NCBI GenBank assembly: GCA_030706635.1
Contig: JAUZOD010000018.1
Coordinates: 1-64,000, forward strand
Length of the DNA stretch: 64,000 nt
Direction of reading: 5' to 3'
Origin: Bacteroidota bacterium
Lineage (GTDB): Bacteria > Bacteroidota > Bacteroidia > Chitinophagales > Chitinophagaceae
Part shown: positions 19,322 to 29,389 of the stretch, piece by piece
Position numbering within the stretch: position 1 is the first letter of the stretch
Layout: every line of letters begins with the position of its first letter
Translations under genes and position numbers: made by a program
Notes under the pieces: generated by a model
Told to the model about the DNA's origin: nothing
The model's input: only the letters and a program-made list of their open reading frames with translations
The model's database searches: none

Positions 19322-20941
19322 TTATTTCAAAAGCCACATCGTTTGATTCAGGTCATCTGCTGAAAACTGCTGAGCCGACAGAGCCGCACTCCAGTTCGCT
19401 TTGTTTTGAACCTGTTCCGTTGTCGGATAAGCCCATCTCAATGGAATAGTTCCATTATTTCCTACTCCGGCTCCCGACTGAAAAGCAGGTACGCCCGTTC
19501 TGCGCCAGTTGTAATATCCTTCATACCCAGAATTCTGAAACATGGCCAGATATTTCTGCAAAACGATTTGGTCAATGGCAGTGGCCGGAGTTGAAGAAAG
19601 CTGCACAGCAGGTTGTGCATAATAATTTGAAAAATTAAAACTAAATGGATAAGGTGCAACCTGAGTAACGTTATTGGCGCCCGCGGGAAGAAAGTAGGCC
19701 GTAAAGTTTGTTTGAGCAACATCAAGGCCATAGAATGCCATTGATTCTGTAATCCCCGTTTTATAAAATGTTTCCGCATCTGCTGCGGCCCAACCGCGTT
19801 CAATACCCTCGGCAATATTGAAAAGCATTTCTTTGTAGCCCACTAAAACATCCGGCTCACCGGTAAAGGTTGAAAAATAACGACTCCTGTTAATAAATGA
19901 ATACAGACCGGCGCCGGCATTGCTGAACATGCTTTGAACGGGCTCACCGGTGCTTGCCCCGGCGAAATATTGAAATTGACAGGGATTGGGATCATTTCCC
20001 AAAAGTGCGCTTGCTGGTTCACAGGTAACGAAAATACGGGGATCACTTATACTTTTTAGTGCATCCACATAAGTAGATGCCATATTAAACCGGGGCGCGA
20101 TGGAACTAAAACTACTTGGATTTAAGGGATAACTGCTGTAAATATTTCCTCCCCCCGGATTGTATTTAAATTCCAGATCATCATTTTGACTGGTGAAGAT
20201 TGGATATTTCGAAGGATCGTTTAAAATATTGGCAAATTGGGCCGGAACATTCAATGCAGCTTCAGAAGTTTTTTTGCTCAGGTCAATGAGTACCCTGAGT
20301 TTAAATGAATTTACCAGCTTTTGCCACCGGGTAAGATCTCCTCCATAGTAAATATCCTGCGATGCTGATAACGAATTATCATTGCTTGTGATTAATGAAG
20401 CCAGATCAGTATTAGCAGTATCTAAATCATTCAATATATACTGAAAAACCTGCTCTTGCGGAGTGTAGGAAGGCGTTGCGTTGGCAGCCCCTGCCAGGGC
20501 TTCAGTCATCGGTACATCACCAAACATATTGGTCAGGTTATAAAAGTAATAGGCAAAAATAAATCTTCCGACAGCTTCAAAAGGGTTTACGGCTGAAGCT
20601 CCTCTTGACGTCGCTTCATTTTGCATTTGAACTACATTCTTTAATACCAGATAGGGGTCAAAGGAACCACTCGTCCAGGAATAGATATTATTCCCGAAAT
20701 AATCGTGATTCTGACAATAGTATTGATCCCAGGCAGGAACGTTATCCCAGGAATTGATGCCTCCCAAATTTCCCGCAGTTCCCGTACCGGACATATCTGT
20801 TAACACGGTTCCTACAATCAAATTCGGGGGAACGCTGGTTGGGTTATTGGGGTCAGCTTGTTTTTCCTCAATCTGCTTTTTACAGGAGATCATCAGTGAA
20901 ACACTCATGATTATTAATAGTATATATTTTGTCTGTTTCAT
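19322..20941 (-). CDS. SusD/RagB family nutrient-binding outer membrane lipoprotein
   Basis: Lipobox SLMISCKKQ; SusD-type N-terminus and YNWRRTGVPAF C-terminal region. Confidence 0.88.
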   Translation of the reverse strand: MKQTKYILLIIMSVSLMISCKKQIEEKQADPNNPTSVPPNLIVGTVLTDMSGTGTAGNLGGINSWDNVPAWDQYYCQNHDYFGNNIYSWTSGSFDPYLVLKNVVQMQNEATSRGASAVNPFEAVGRFIFAYYFYNLTNMFGDVPMTEALAGAANATPSYTPQEQVFQYILNDLDTANTDLASLITSNDNSLSASQDIYYGGDLTRWQKLVNSFKLRVLIDLSKKTSEAALNVPAQFANILNDPSKYPIFTSQNDDLEFKYNPGGGNIYSSYPLNPSSFSSIAPRFNMASTYVDALKSISDPRIFVTCEPASALLGNDPNPCQFQYFAGASTGEPVQSMFSNAGAGLYSFINRSRYFSTFTGEPDVLVGYKEMLFNIAEGIERGWAAADAETFYKTGITESMAFYGLDVAQTNFTAYFLPAGANNVTQVAPYPFSFNFSNYYAQPAVQLSSTPATAIDQIVLQKYLAMFQNSGYEGYYNWRRTGVPAFQSGAGVGNNGTIPLRWAYPTTEQVQNKANWSAALSAQQFSADDLNQTMWLLK

Positions 20942-20959
20942 GTTTTTTTCTTTAAGAAC

Positions 20960-23900
20960 CTAGAAGGAGAGATTTAGGTTAAACCCATAATTTCGGGTGG
21001 TTGGAGTTTGTAAACCAGACCAACCATCCTGGGTATACTGGTCCACATCCAAATCCTTGTATTTATTGGGGAAGAAGTACAGTAAATTCCTGCCAACCAG
21101 GGATACGCTTGCTTCCCGGATGAAAGATTTGTTATGAAATAGCGTTTTTGGCAGTGTATAGGTAAATGTTACCTCTCTTAATTTAGCGTACGTCTTTTTA
21201 ATCATTAGTAAATCCCAAATGGAGGCCATGTTGCCAACAAAGGGCTGAACCTGGCTTTTGGTCGTATTTGAGGTCTCCGTGAGGTCCTTCATATTGGTAA
21301 TTGCTCCTGTAACCGGATCAAGAGCAATAGGCGCCCCCGTTAAATTTACACCGACGCCGGTGTAGGCGGCGATATTAGCTTCATCCATCGGCCTTGCCTT
21401 ACCAAAAGCGCCTGTGGCCGTCTCAATATGCCGTCCGGCGCGGAGCGCGATCTGTCTTACATTATCAAATATTACGCCTCCCACAACGCCATCAAACTGA
21501 AAATGCAAGGCAAAGTTTTTATAGGAAATCATATTGACCAGCCCCCATTGCCAGTTTGGGTCCATATGGCCATATACTTTTAACGCAGATACGCCCAAAT
21601 CGGAGAATTTGGTGTAAACACCTGATGTAGGATCTATTACCATTTTGCCATCGGGTGTTCTCACAAAAGCATCTCCATATACCAGATCAATTCTTTTGCC
21701 ATTGTATTGATAATTATCAGGATTGGAATATTTAACCCATTTTCTGATATACGTGGAAAAATTGGCAATTACATTCCAGCTAAATCCATTTGGATTAGTA
21801 ACCGGCCGGGCACTCAGTGTAGCCTCCCATCCGTCATTAGTATATATGTTTCCGTTCGTGAGAAAAGATGAATACCCGGAAGCCGAAGATGTACCCTGAT
21901 TTATAATGCCGGTATTTCTATAATGATAGCGGGTTACATCAAGACCTATTTTGTTTTCGAATAAACGGACATCTACCCCGAATTCAGTCGCCTGCCTGTC
22001 GGCGGTACTAATGGTTCTGCTGATGGTCTGGTCACTGTACCGTGCACTATTCTGACCGCTGTAGGTGGGGATTAAAGAATATACCGGGGAAAACTGGTAA
22101 GCAGGACCCCCGTAAGGAGAGGGTAATATGTAACCATATTGGCCTGCCGGTGTAGCGCTGACATTGGGGGAAAAAAAGGCAGACGTGCCCCCGTCCTTAC
22201 TTTCAGCGTAAGAACCCCTGAATTTCAGAAATGAAATCGGCTTTGGAAGGTGCACATATTCGGATACAACAGTGGCCAGATTGAACGAAGGATAAAAATA
22301 ACTATTGGCATTAGACGGCAGTGTTGATGACTTATCAACACGGCCTGTTATGTTGGCCGTGATATAAGATTTATACCCGGCATCTACAGAATAATAAGCG
22401 CTGGCTACCAGCATGCTCGAGTGAAAGGTACTTCCTGTTATTGCACCTTGCGAATTTGAAAAAGCATAGATACCCGGCACGTTTAAATAATTGGTAGATG
22501 CATAGTTGGAATTAAAATCGAAACTTCTGATGGTTCCGCCAGCCAGCGCCGCCACATCCAGGAATCCCAAAATATTGTCTTTGTGATATCTTGCCTGGAA
22601 ATCCTCATTAGATTCAAATAGTGCTCTCCTGTCTTCCCGGTAATCACCCTGACGCAGGTCCCTTCCATAAGAGCCGGCAGAATAGGGCATTTTTTCCGAG
22701 TTTAACACATCGTAGGCTGTCATGCTCGGCCTGAACTGAAAATCTATATTATCATTTAGTTTATAGTTTAAAGACACATAACCATATTCATTATTTTGAT
22801 GATGGCCTCTTAGCCACTGGTAGGACATGAACCAGGGATTGTTATACCGGTAATACTCCTCATAACTTTGCTGGATTCCAACCTTTCCCGGTTGCCAGTA
22901 ATTGCGTATGTCAGGAGCATCTACACTGTAATCGGCAGCACCCCAAAGAACGATGTTGTATAAAACACTGTTAGGACCATAAGTAACATCCGGTATATTG
23001 GGGGTAGATTGCCTGCTGAAATTGAAATAACTCGTCAAACTTAATTTTTCATTAAATCTTTCCGTAAGATTTACCGTAAAGTTTGCGTTATTCAATTTTG
23101 TATTGGGAACAATCCCTCGTTGATATGTATTTCCCAGGGAAACCCGAAAATCTGTCTTTTTGGTGGAAGAAGAAACGGCAATGCTATTGGACTGAATAAG
23201 GCCCGCCTGCAGAAATTTCTTCAGGTTATCTTTTCCTCTTGCTGTCCAGGGTGTCGGCGCTACGTGCCCTGTGTACTGAGTTCCGTCAGCAAAGCTGGTA
23301 ACATAGGTTTGATTTGGATCATAAGTTCCATCGAACTGAGGAATTAACTGGCCTCTGAATTGGGGACCCCATTCATCATAATCGGCGTCATTAATTCCTA
23401 CACCCACTGCCCCATTTCCGAAGTAGGAATCGGGAGTGGAGCCTCCTCCGCCAAACGCGTATTTGCCGTTATCTCCAGGCCCGTATTGATCATTATATTT
23501 GGGTAAAGCGAGAAATCCTTTATTAATTTGTGTGCTTGAATTAAAAGTTGTTACAGGGCCATTTTTGGCATTAGCTCCATTTTTAGTAGTAATAATAATA
23601 GCTCCGTTTTTCCCCTGAAAGCCATATAATGCAGCAGCATTTGGCCCTTTTAATATGGTGAAGGTTTTAATATCATCCGGATTAAGATTATAGGTATCGG
23701 AGTTTATGGGAACACCATCTACAACAAAGAGCGGCCGGTTGTTGGGATCATTTTCTCCACGAATAATTACATCCGGTGAATGGCCTATCTCCTGGTTTAT
23801 ATTTATTTCAAGGCCTGCTGCGTTTCCCTTTAATGCGTTGATGGGATCCGGTTCCCGGGCTTTTGTCAGCATGGAAGCATCAACTGATTGTATAGCATAA

Positions 23901-24613
23901 CCAAGCCTTCTTACTTCCTTCTTAATTCCGGTAGCGGTTACCACAACTTCCGATACTGTGGTAGAGGACAGCTTCATGATTACATTTAGGCTGGTTCTTC
24001 CCTTCAATACAATTTCCTGTGTTTCATACCCCACATATGAAATGACCAGCGTCCCGATTTCTCCATCATCCGTGATCAGGAATTCACCCTGCTCATCGGT
24101 AACAACGGCTTTCCGGGTCCCCTTAATTAATACGGTAACGCCCACCAGGGGCTCTTTGTTTTCACTCAGCACCCGGCCGCTGACGGTGACGGGTGGAGGA
24201 GGGAGTGCCAGAGATGCCGGGGTTTGAAACTCCCTGGCCGGGGATTCTCTGGGTTTTACTATGATGGTTTTTTCAACAATCGTATAAGTGAGGCCCTGGT
24301 TCCGAAAACATGCCATTAGCGCATCTTCCAGGGTAGCATTGGTCAACTGGAGGGTTACCAATGGTGCATTATCCAACATCTGATCGTTGTACAAGAACTG
24401 GTAACCTGTTTGTGCCTTGATAGACCGGAACACTTTTTCCAGCGATTCATCCTTCGTAGTAAGGGTAATGCGCTGTGAAAAGCCATTGGCTGAAACCTGG
24501 AGAAATGCCACTGTGAGCAGGAGAACAGTCAGCTTCATAACTCTAAGCAGTTTTTGGGTCTCACGCCGGAAAGGGGTGGGATGGCCATACGGCGAAGTCG
24601 CAGTTAAATACAT
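20960..24613 (-). CDS. SusC/RagA family TonB-dependent receptor with N-terminal STN domain
   Basis: STN (SLEKVFRSIKAQTGYQFLYN), CarboxypepD_reg (VSGRVLSENKEPLVGVTVLIKGT), plug (FVVDGVPINSD), terminal F. Confidence 0.95.
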   Translation of the reverse strand: MYLTATSPYGHPTPFRRETQKLLRVMKLTVLLLTVAFLQVSANGFSQRITLTTKDESLEKVFRSIKAQTGYQFLYNDQMLDNAPLVTLQLTNATLEDALMACFRNQGLTYTIVEKTIIVKPRESPAREFQTPASLALPPPPVTVSGRVLSENKEPLVGVTVLIKGTRKAVVTDEQGEFLITDDGEIGTLVISYVGYETQEIVLKGRTSLNVIMKLSSTTVSEVVVTATGIKKEVRRLGYAIQSVDASMLTKAREPDPINALKGNAAGLEININQEIGHSPDVIIRGENDPNNRPLFVVDGVPINSDTYNLNPDDIKTFTILKGPNAAALYGFQGKNGAIIITTKNGANAKNGPVTTFNSSTQINKGFLALPKYNDQYGPGDNGKYAFGGGGSTPDSYFGNGAVGVGINDADYDEWGPQFRGQLIPQFDGTYDPNQTYVTSFADGTQYTGHVAPTPWTARGKDNLKKFLQAGLIQSNSIAVSSSTKKTDFRVSLGNTYQRGIVPNTKLNNANFTVNLTERFNEKLSLTSYFNFSRQSTPNIPDVTYGPNSVLYNIVLWGAADYSVDAPDIRNYWQPGKVGIQQSYEEYYRYNNPWFMSYQWLRGHHQNNEYGYVSLNYKLNDNIDFQFRPSMTAYDVLNSEKMPYSAGSYGRDLRQGDYREDRRALFESNEDFQARYHKDNILGFLDVAALAGGTIRSFDFNSNYASTNYLNVPGIYAFSNSQGAITGSTFHSSMLVASAYYSVDAGYKSYITANITGRVDKSSTLPSNANSYFYPSFNLATVVSEYVHLPKPISFLKFRGSYAESKDGGTSAFFSPNVSATPAGQYGYILPSPYGGPAYQFSPVYSLIPTYSGQNSARYSDQTISRTISTADRQATEFGVDVRLFENKIGLDVTRYHYRNTGIINQGTSSASGYSSFLTNGNIYTNDGWEATLSARPVTNPNGFSWNVIANFSTYIRKWVKYSNPDNYQYNGKRIDLVYGDAFVRTPDGKMVIDPTSGVYTKFSDLGVSALKVYGHMDPNWQWGLVNMISYKNFALHFQFDGVVGGVIFDNVRQIALRAGRHIETATGAFGKARPMDEANIAAYTGVGVNLTGAPIALDPVTGAITNMKDLTETSNTTKSQVQPFVGNMASIWDLLMIKKTYAKLREVTFTYTLPKTLFHNKSFIREASVSLVGRNLLYFFPNKYKDLDVDQYTQDGWSGLQTPTTRNYGFNLNLSF

Positions 24614-24689
24614 AACTTTGTCAAGTTTTGGGTTAATTAAATAAGTGATACTTCCAGTTTTATTTATTTCGGGTTAGCCCAAGCGTCCG

Positions 24690-24716
24690 GCCAGGAGTGT
24701 TCGCTGCACTTCTGGC
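24690..24716. promoter_or_regulatory. Hairpin in the fecR-susC intergenic region
   Basis: GCCAG g AGTG ttcgctg CACT t CTGGC. Confidence 0.5.
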
Positions 24717-24737
24717 TTTTTGCTTACTTACCCTTAG

Positions 24738-25928
24738 CTACTTTGTCACATACACGGTCCTTCCCTCTACCCGGAAATGAATGGCACCGGTCATTTCCAG
24801 CATTTTTAATACTTCAGATATATTCTCCTTGCTCGGAACTGTACCGGAGAAATCCATTTGTTCTACGTCGCCCTGATATACTATATCTGCGTCATACCAT
24901 CTGGCCACCTGCCGCATGATCACCCGTATATTCGTACGATCAAAATAAAAAAGGCCATTCTTCCAGGCCATTACCTTTTCCATATCTACACCGCTGGTGG
25001 TCTTCAGCCGGCTGTTCGCTTTTAACTGAGTCTGCTGACCGGGCTTCAACCTGACCTCAGACGATGCTCTGTCCGGAGAGGAGAAACGTACATTCACACT
25101 ACCTTCGAGCAATGTGACGCTAATATCTCCTTCATCCTGATGGGCATTCACATTGAAGTGTGTGCCTAATACTTCCGTGGTAATTCCACCAACCCGCACA
25201 TAAAATTTCTTCGCAGGATTTTTCGCAACTTCAAAATACGCCTGCCCCGTCATTTCAACTGAGCGATCACTGCCGGAGAAAGCGATTGGATAAGTCAGGG
25301 AGGAACCTGCATCCAACCAAACCCGTGTGCCGTCAATTAGTTGAATGGTCATGGGTCTGCTGCCAACCGGAACGATCAGCGTGTTTTTTCCGGGAGTCTC
25401 TCCATTACCCGTATAGGCGATCTGCCCTTCTGCAACTTTATTGATTCCAATGCCACCCTCTTTCGCCACAGAACCAATCCCGGTGCTGTCAAGCGTAATC
25501 TGCTTCCCATTTGCCAGTGTGAGTATCGCTTTATGCTGCTGCGGGGCCTTTACATCTCCACCAAACTTGCTCACCCGTGCGATCGCTGTACTATTTTTTT
25601 GGGCGTGGAAAAAGAACCAGGTTCCGGAACCAACAAGAATAACCAATACTGCGGCAGCCCACCTGAACCACCTTCTTTGAGTGATTCGCTCACTTGCTAT
25701 CCGGACAACCGGTTTAGCAATGATTTTTTTATATATATGGTCCCAGTCTGCCTCCGAATAGGTATCGGCCCCTGGCGTCTGCATAATGATCTCCTCAAAA
25801 GCTTCCCGCATCGCATCTTCGTTTCCTTGTTCTTCCAGGAACAGTTCTGTTAATTCATAAAACTCCGCTTCCGAAATTCGACTTTCAATGTATTGCAGTA
25901 AGAGATAGTATATACGTTCGTTTTTCAT
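24738..25928 (-). CDS. FecR family anti-sigma factor
   Basis: Single TM WAAAVLVILVGSGTWFF; FecR core YFEVAKNPAKKFYVRVGGITTEVLGTHFNVNAH; C-terminal secretin-like domain. Confidence 0.93.
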   Translation of the reverse strand: MKNERIYYLLLQYIESRISEAEFYELTELFLEEQGNEDAMREAFEEIIMQTPGADTYSEADWDHIYKKIIAKPVVRIASERITQRRWFRWAAAVLVILVGSGTWFFFHAQKNSTAIARVSKFGGDVKAPQQHKAILTLANGKQITLDSTGIGSVAKEGGIGINKVAEGQIAYTGNGETPGKNTLIVPVGSRPMTIQLIDGTRVWLDAGSSLTYPIAFSGSDRSVEMTGQAYFEVAKNPAKKFYVRVGGITTEVLGTHFNVNAHQDEGDISVTLLEGSVNVRFSSPDRASSEVRLKPGQQTQLKANSRLKTTSGVDMEKVMAWKNGLFYFDRTNIRVIMRQVARWYDADIVYQGDVEQMDFSGTVPSKENISEVLKMLEMTGAIHFRVEGRTVYVTK

Positions 25929-25976
25929 GCTGCTGATATTACAAGTCGCGCGAGAATGGAATTAGGACTATTGTAA

Positions 25977-26582
25977 TTAAAAGAAAGTGGAAATGATCGT
26001 CCAAACCAGGAGAATCACCTTGGAAAGGGAATTGCGAATTGCTTTGAGAGCGGTTGATAATTGATTTTTGATCGTATGGGGTGATAATCCCAGAGACTCA
26101 GCGATCTCCGGAATGGACATTCCCTGCTCCCGGCTTAATTCAAAGACTCTGCGTTCCGAAGGGTTTAAGCGCAAAACGGCTTCCCTGACTTGCATTTTAA
26201 TTTCTTTGGCAGCCAGCTCATTTTCCGGAGTTGCATTAAATGACGGACTGGTCCGCAACTTTCCATACAGACGACTTTCCGTGGTTTGTTTTCTCAAATA
26301 GGTAAATGAAATATTGGAAGCTATTCGGATAATCCAGGCTCTTGGGTTTCTGATACCATTTAATTTATCCCGCTGTTGCCACAAACGAAGAAAAACCTCT
26401 TGAATGACTTCTTCTGCTGCTTCTTTAGAGCCTGTCAACTTCACAATAAATGGTAAAAGTTCCCTGTTATAATGATGAAAGACGGGTTGAAAAGCCGATT
26501 CATCGCCTCTGGCGATGCGAACAAAAAGTTCCATCTCATTATCGAGAATCTGATTCGGCACGTATAGCAGTTTTGAAATCAA
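25977..26582 (-). CDS. RNA polymerase ECF sigma-70 factor
   Basis: GSKEAAEEVIQEVFLRLWQQRDKL; LSREQGMSIPEIAESLGLSPHTIKNQLSTALKAIR. Confidence 0.93.
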   Translation of the reverse strand: MISKLLYVPNQILDNEMELFVRIARGDESAFQPVFHHYNRELLPFIVKLTGSKEAAEEVIQEVFLRLWQQRDKLNGIRNPRAWIIRIASNISFTYLRKQTTESRLYGKLRTSPSFNATPENELAAKEIKMQVREAVLRLNPSERRVFELSREQGMSIPEIAESLGLSPHTIKNQLSTALKAIRNSLSKVILLVWTIISTFF

Positions 26583-26916
26583 ACTTACTTAAAAAGGGAC
26601 GAAACCAAATAATAACGCTTAGCTCAAAGATTAGAACAACCTGAAGATTACCTACTATAATGCTCAATTTCAGACGTTTGTTATATGTGTATTATGAATT
26701 TCTTATCATTTTAAAATCTCCTTTTCATAAAAGACAATCCATAGCAGCACTGGTAATGATTTGAAACACGGATCAGAGAGCATCACGCTCGGAAGCTTCG
26801 CAGGCGTGAAAGCCAATGATCACCGTACATGAACTATTGAGGTGCAGCTACGGGGAGATCTTCAGTCCGGATTATTTTCAAGGGTGCCCGATTGCCTTTT
26901 CATCACATCTTCCTAA

Positions 26917-26971
26917 TGAAAAAATATTGATCGCAAAAATAGAACTACGCGATAACAAGTCAGGGTGAAAT
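26917..26971. repeat. Short dispersed repeat copy B (see 167-223)
   Basis: Manual alignment; lies at the 3' end of a short ORF 26816-26968. Confidence 0.6.
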
Positions 26972-27079
26972 CACATTCGAAACCCCATTCTCCCCCACCC
27001 GCCGCATTTGCCCCTTTAATTGTCGTTTTCTCCCCCCGTTTGATAAAACAATGCTCCCTAGTTTTACAAAAAAAAGATC

Positions 27080-27643
27080 ATGCGAAAAATTATCGTGACC
27101 GAATTCATCACCCTCGATGGTGTTGTTGAGGCGCCGGGCGGTGCGGAAACCGCTCATCCTAATGCCGGCTGGCAGACTAAATACGGCTCTCCGGAAGGCA
27201 GAAAGTATAAAATTGATGAGGTCGCCAGCGTGGATGCCCTGCTGCTGGGCAGAACCACATTCAACGTGTTCGCCGCGTACTGGCCTGGTGAGACCGGCCC
27301 GTTCGCCGACCCCATCAACCGCCTGCCGAAATATGTCGTATCCCGAAGCCTGCAAAAGACAGACTGGAACAACAGCCATATTCTTCGCGACGTGGCCAAA
27401 GACGTCGCAGCGCTGAAGAATTCCGATGGGGGTGATATCCTGGTCTATGGGAGCGCCACCCTGGTTAAGGCCCTGCTTCAGCACGGGCTCGTTGACGACT
27501 TGCGGCTGATGGTTCATCCCCTCTCGGTCGGCGGAGGCCTGAGGATTTTTGATGACAACCGCCAATTAAATAAATTCCGGCTCAAACACTCCCATGCGTT
27601 CGGGAACGGCGTGCTTATGCTCGAATATCAGTCGGTCAGCTGA
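27080..27643 (+). CDS. Dihydrofolate reductase family protein (RibD C-terminal-like)
   Basis: MRKIIVTEFITLDGVVEAPGG; DALLLGRTTFNVFAAYWPG; GGDILVYGSATLVKALLQHGLVDDLRLMVHPLSVGGG. Confidence 0.92.
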   Translation: MRKIIVTEFITLDGVVEAPGGAETAHPNAGWQTKYGSPEGRKYKIDEVASVDALLLGRTTFNVFAAYWPGETGPFADPINRLPKYVVSRSLQKTDWNNSHILRDVAKDVAALKNSDGGDILVYGSATLVKALLQHGLVDDLRLMVHPLSVGGGLRIFDDNRQLNKFRLKHSHAFGNGVLMLEYQSVS

Positions 27644-28057
27644 CCCCGAACACAAGAGAAGTTATCTCATTGATAAACGCATCGCCTGGCCTATGTACGC
27701 ATGAGTTTCAGGCTGCCGCGGAGCCAGATGTCTTTACCGTTCGTTTTGCTTCTTCAGCTCCTGAACGGTGGCAGCCGGATCGGCAGTTACGGTTGCAGCC
27801 GGGACCTTACCCCAAGGGGCATTGCAGCCGGCTTCCCCAAAGTTCAGCCTCCATACCCTCTTGCTATATTCTACAAAAACGAGAACCGGTCTTTCCGTTA
27901 CCCGCCCCTTCCTGTTCCCGGAGAATGGCTGGCGGAAAAAAGCGTATACTCCCTCTGATCCCAGGGAACCCGTTATACAAGTCATTGCTTCATTTGATCC
28001 TTATCGTCAATCTTCCATACGTTTTCTTCACCCGAAACATAATTATCATCCGCTATC

Positions 28058-28071
28058 ATGACGATCGTCAT
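28058..28071. promoter_or_regulatory. Perfect 14-bp palindrome, candidate repressor operator
   Basis: ATGACGATCGTCAT, about 200 bp upstream of the efflux cassette. Confidence 0.45.
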
Positions 28072-28273
28072 AAAAGCTATTACACGCTCTTGCTAATTTC
28101 GACTTAAAAATTTGAATGCGAAAATACCCGTAGCCAAAAGGAAAACATGCACCGCAGCCAATTTAGTCCCGTTACCGGTCTGTGTAAAATACAATATTCG
28201 GAAACTTTCATGGGCAAATACGGAATGAAACAAAATGACTGTACACTCAAAGGAGAAACAACAATAATTTGCG

Positions 28274-29389
28274 ATGGCAAGAAAATCAGATACTGCGCAA
28301 CCAATCATCTATTTAAATACCTTAATTTTTTTATTTCCTGCAATCCTGGCCTTTTCTTGTAATCAAAGGATGGAAACAACTAAACCGGTTACTGAAATTA
28401 TAACCGAATCAGTGTATGCTTCAGGGATTATTAAATCGAAAAACCAGTATCAGGTTTTCGCAAACATTACCGGTACGATTAGCAAAATACTGGTGACGGA
28501 GAACGATCTGGTGAAAAAAAACACACCCCTGTTTGTGATTTTAGATAAAAGTGCAATCCTTAACCGGGAAAATGCAACGCTGGCAGCAGATTATGCTGAA
28601 GTGAGTGCCAACAAAGAAAAATTAACCGATGCAAAAAACAGCATTGCACTTGCTCAAAATAAATTGAGTAACGACTCCATCATGTATCAACGTCAAACGA
28701 ATTTATGGCGTCAAAATATAGGAACGAGAATCGAATGGGAACAACGTGAACTGGCATACAATAATTCTAAAACGGCGCTGAATTCCGCCATTAACCGATA
28801 CAGTGATCTGCTGAAAGAGCTTGAATTTAAAGCCAGACAGGCAAAAAAGAATCTTGCCATCAGCCAATACCGGGAAAGCGATTTTGTTATCGAAAGTAAT
28901 ATGGATGGGAAAGTATATTCTTTGACAAGAAAGCAGGGAGAAATGGTAAATCCCCAAACCCCTTTAGCGATCATCGGTGACGCTTCTGTTTTTTTATTAG
29001 AATTGCAAATAGATGAATATGATATCGCCAAAATAAAACCCGGACAAACTGTTTTGTTAACCATGGACAGTTATTCAAACCAGGTTTTTGAGGCTAACAT
29101 TTCTAAGATATATCCTTTATTAAATGACCGGTCGAGGTCATTTATTGCAGACGCTGAATTTGTAAAACAACCACCCGTATTAATCCCCAACCTTACCGTT
29201 GAAGCCAATATTGTCGTCCAGGCAAAAGAAAAAGCGCTTACTATTCCCAGAAGTTATTTAATTGATGACTCATTAGTACTAATAGGGAAAGATAAAAAGC
29301 AAAAAGTAACCACAGGGCTGAAAGATTATCAGAAGGTGGAGATTCTCAAAGGGATCAATGCAAATGATATTATTTATAAACCCCAATAA
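28274..29389 (+). CDS. HlyD/MacA-like periplasmic adaptor lipoprotein
   Basis: Lipobox LAFSC; lipoyl-like FANITGTISKILVTENDLVKKNTPLFVI; MDGKVYSLTRKQGEMVNPQTPLAIIGD. Confidence 0.9.
   Translation: MARKSDTAQPIIYLNTLIFLFPAILAFSCNQRMETTKPVTEIITESVYASGIIKSKNQYQVFANITGTISKILVTENDLVKKNTPLFVILDKSAILNRENATLAADYAEVSANKEKLTDAKNSIALAQNKLSNDSIMYQRQTNLWRQNIGTRIEWEQRELAYNNSKTALNSAINRYSDLLKELEFKARQAKKNLAISQYRESDFVIESNMDGKVYSLTRKQGEMVNPQTPLAIIGDASVFLLELQIDEYDIAKIKPGQTVLLTMDSYSNQVFEANISKIYPLLNDRSRSFIADAEFVKQPPVLIPNLTVEANIVVQAKEKALTIPRSYLIDDSLVLIGKDKKQKVTTGLKDYQKVEILKGINANDIIYKPQ

Noticed and set aside
27670-28107. 145-aa + strand ORF
   Set aside because: Proline/serine-rich translation without motifs; the opposite strand frame looks more protein-like
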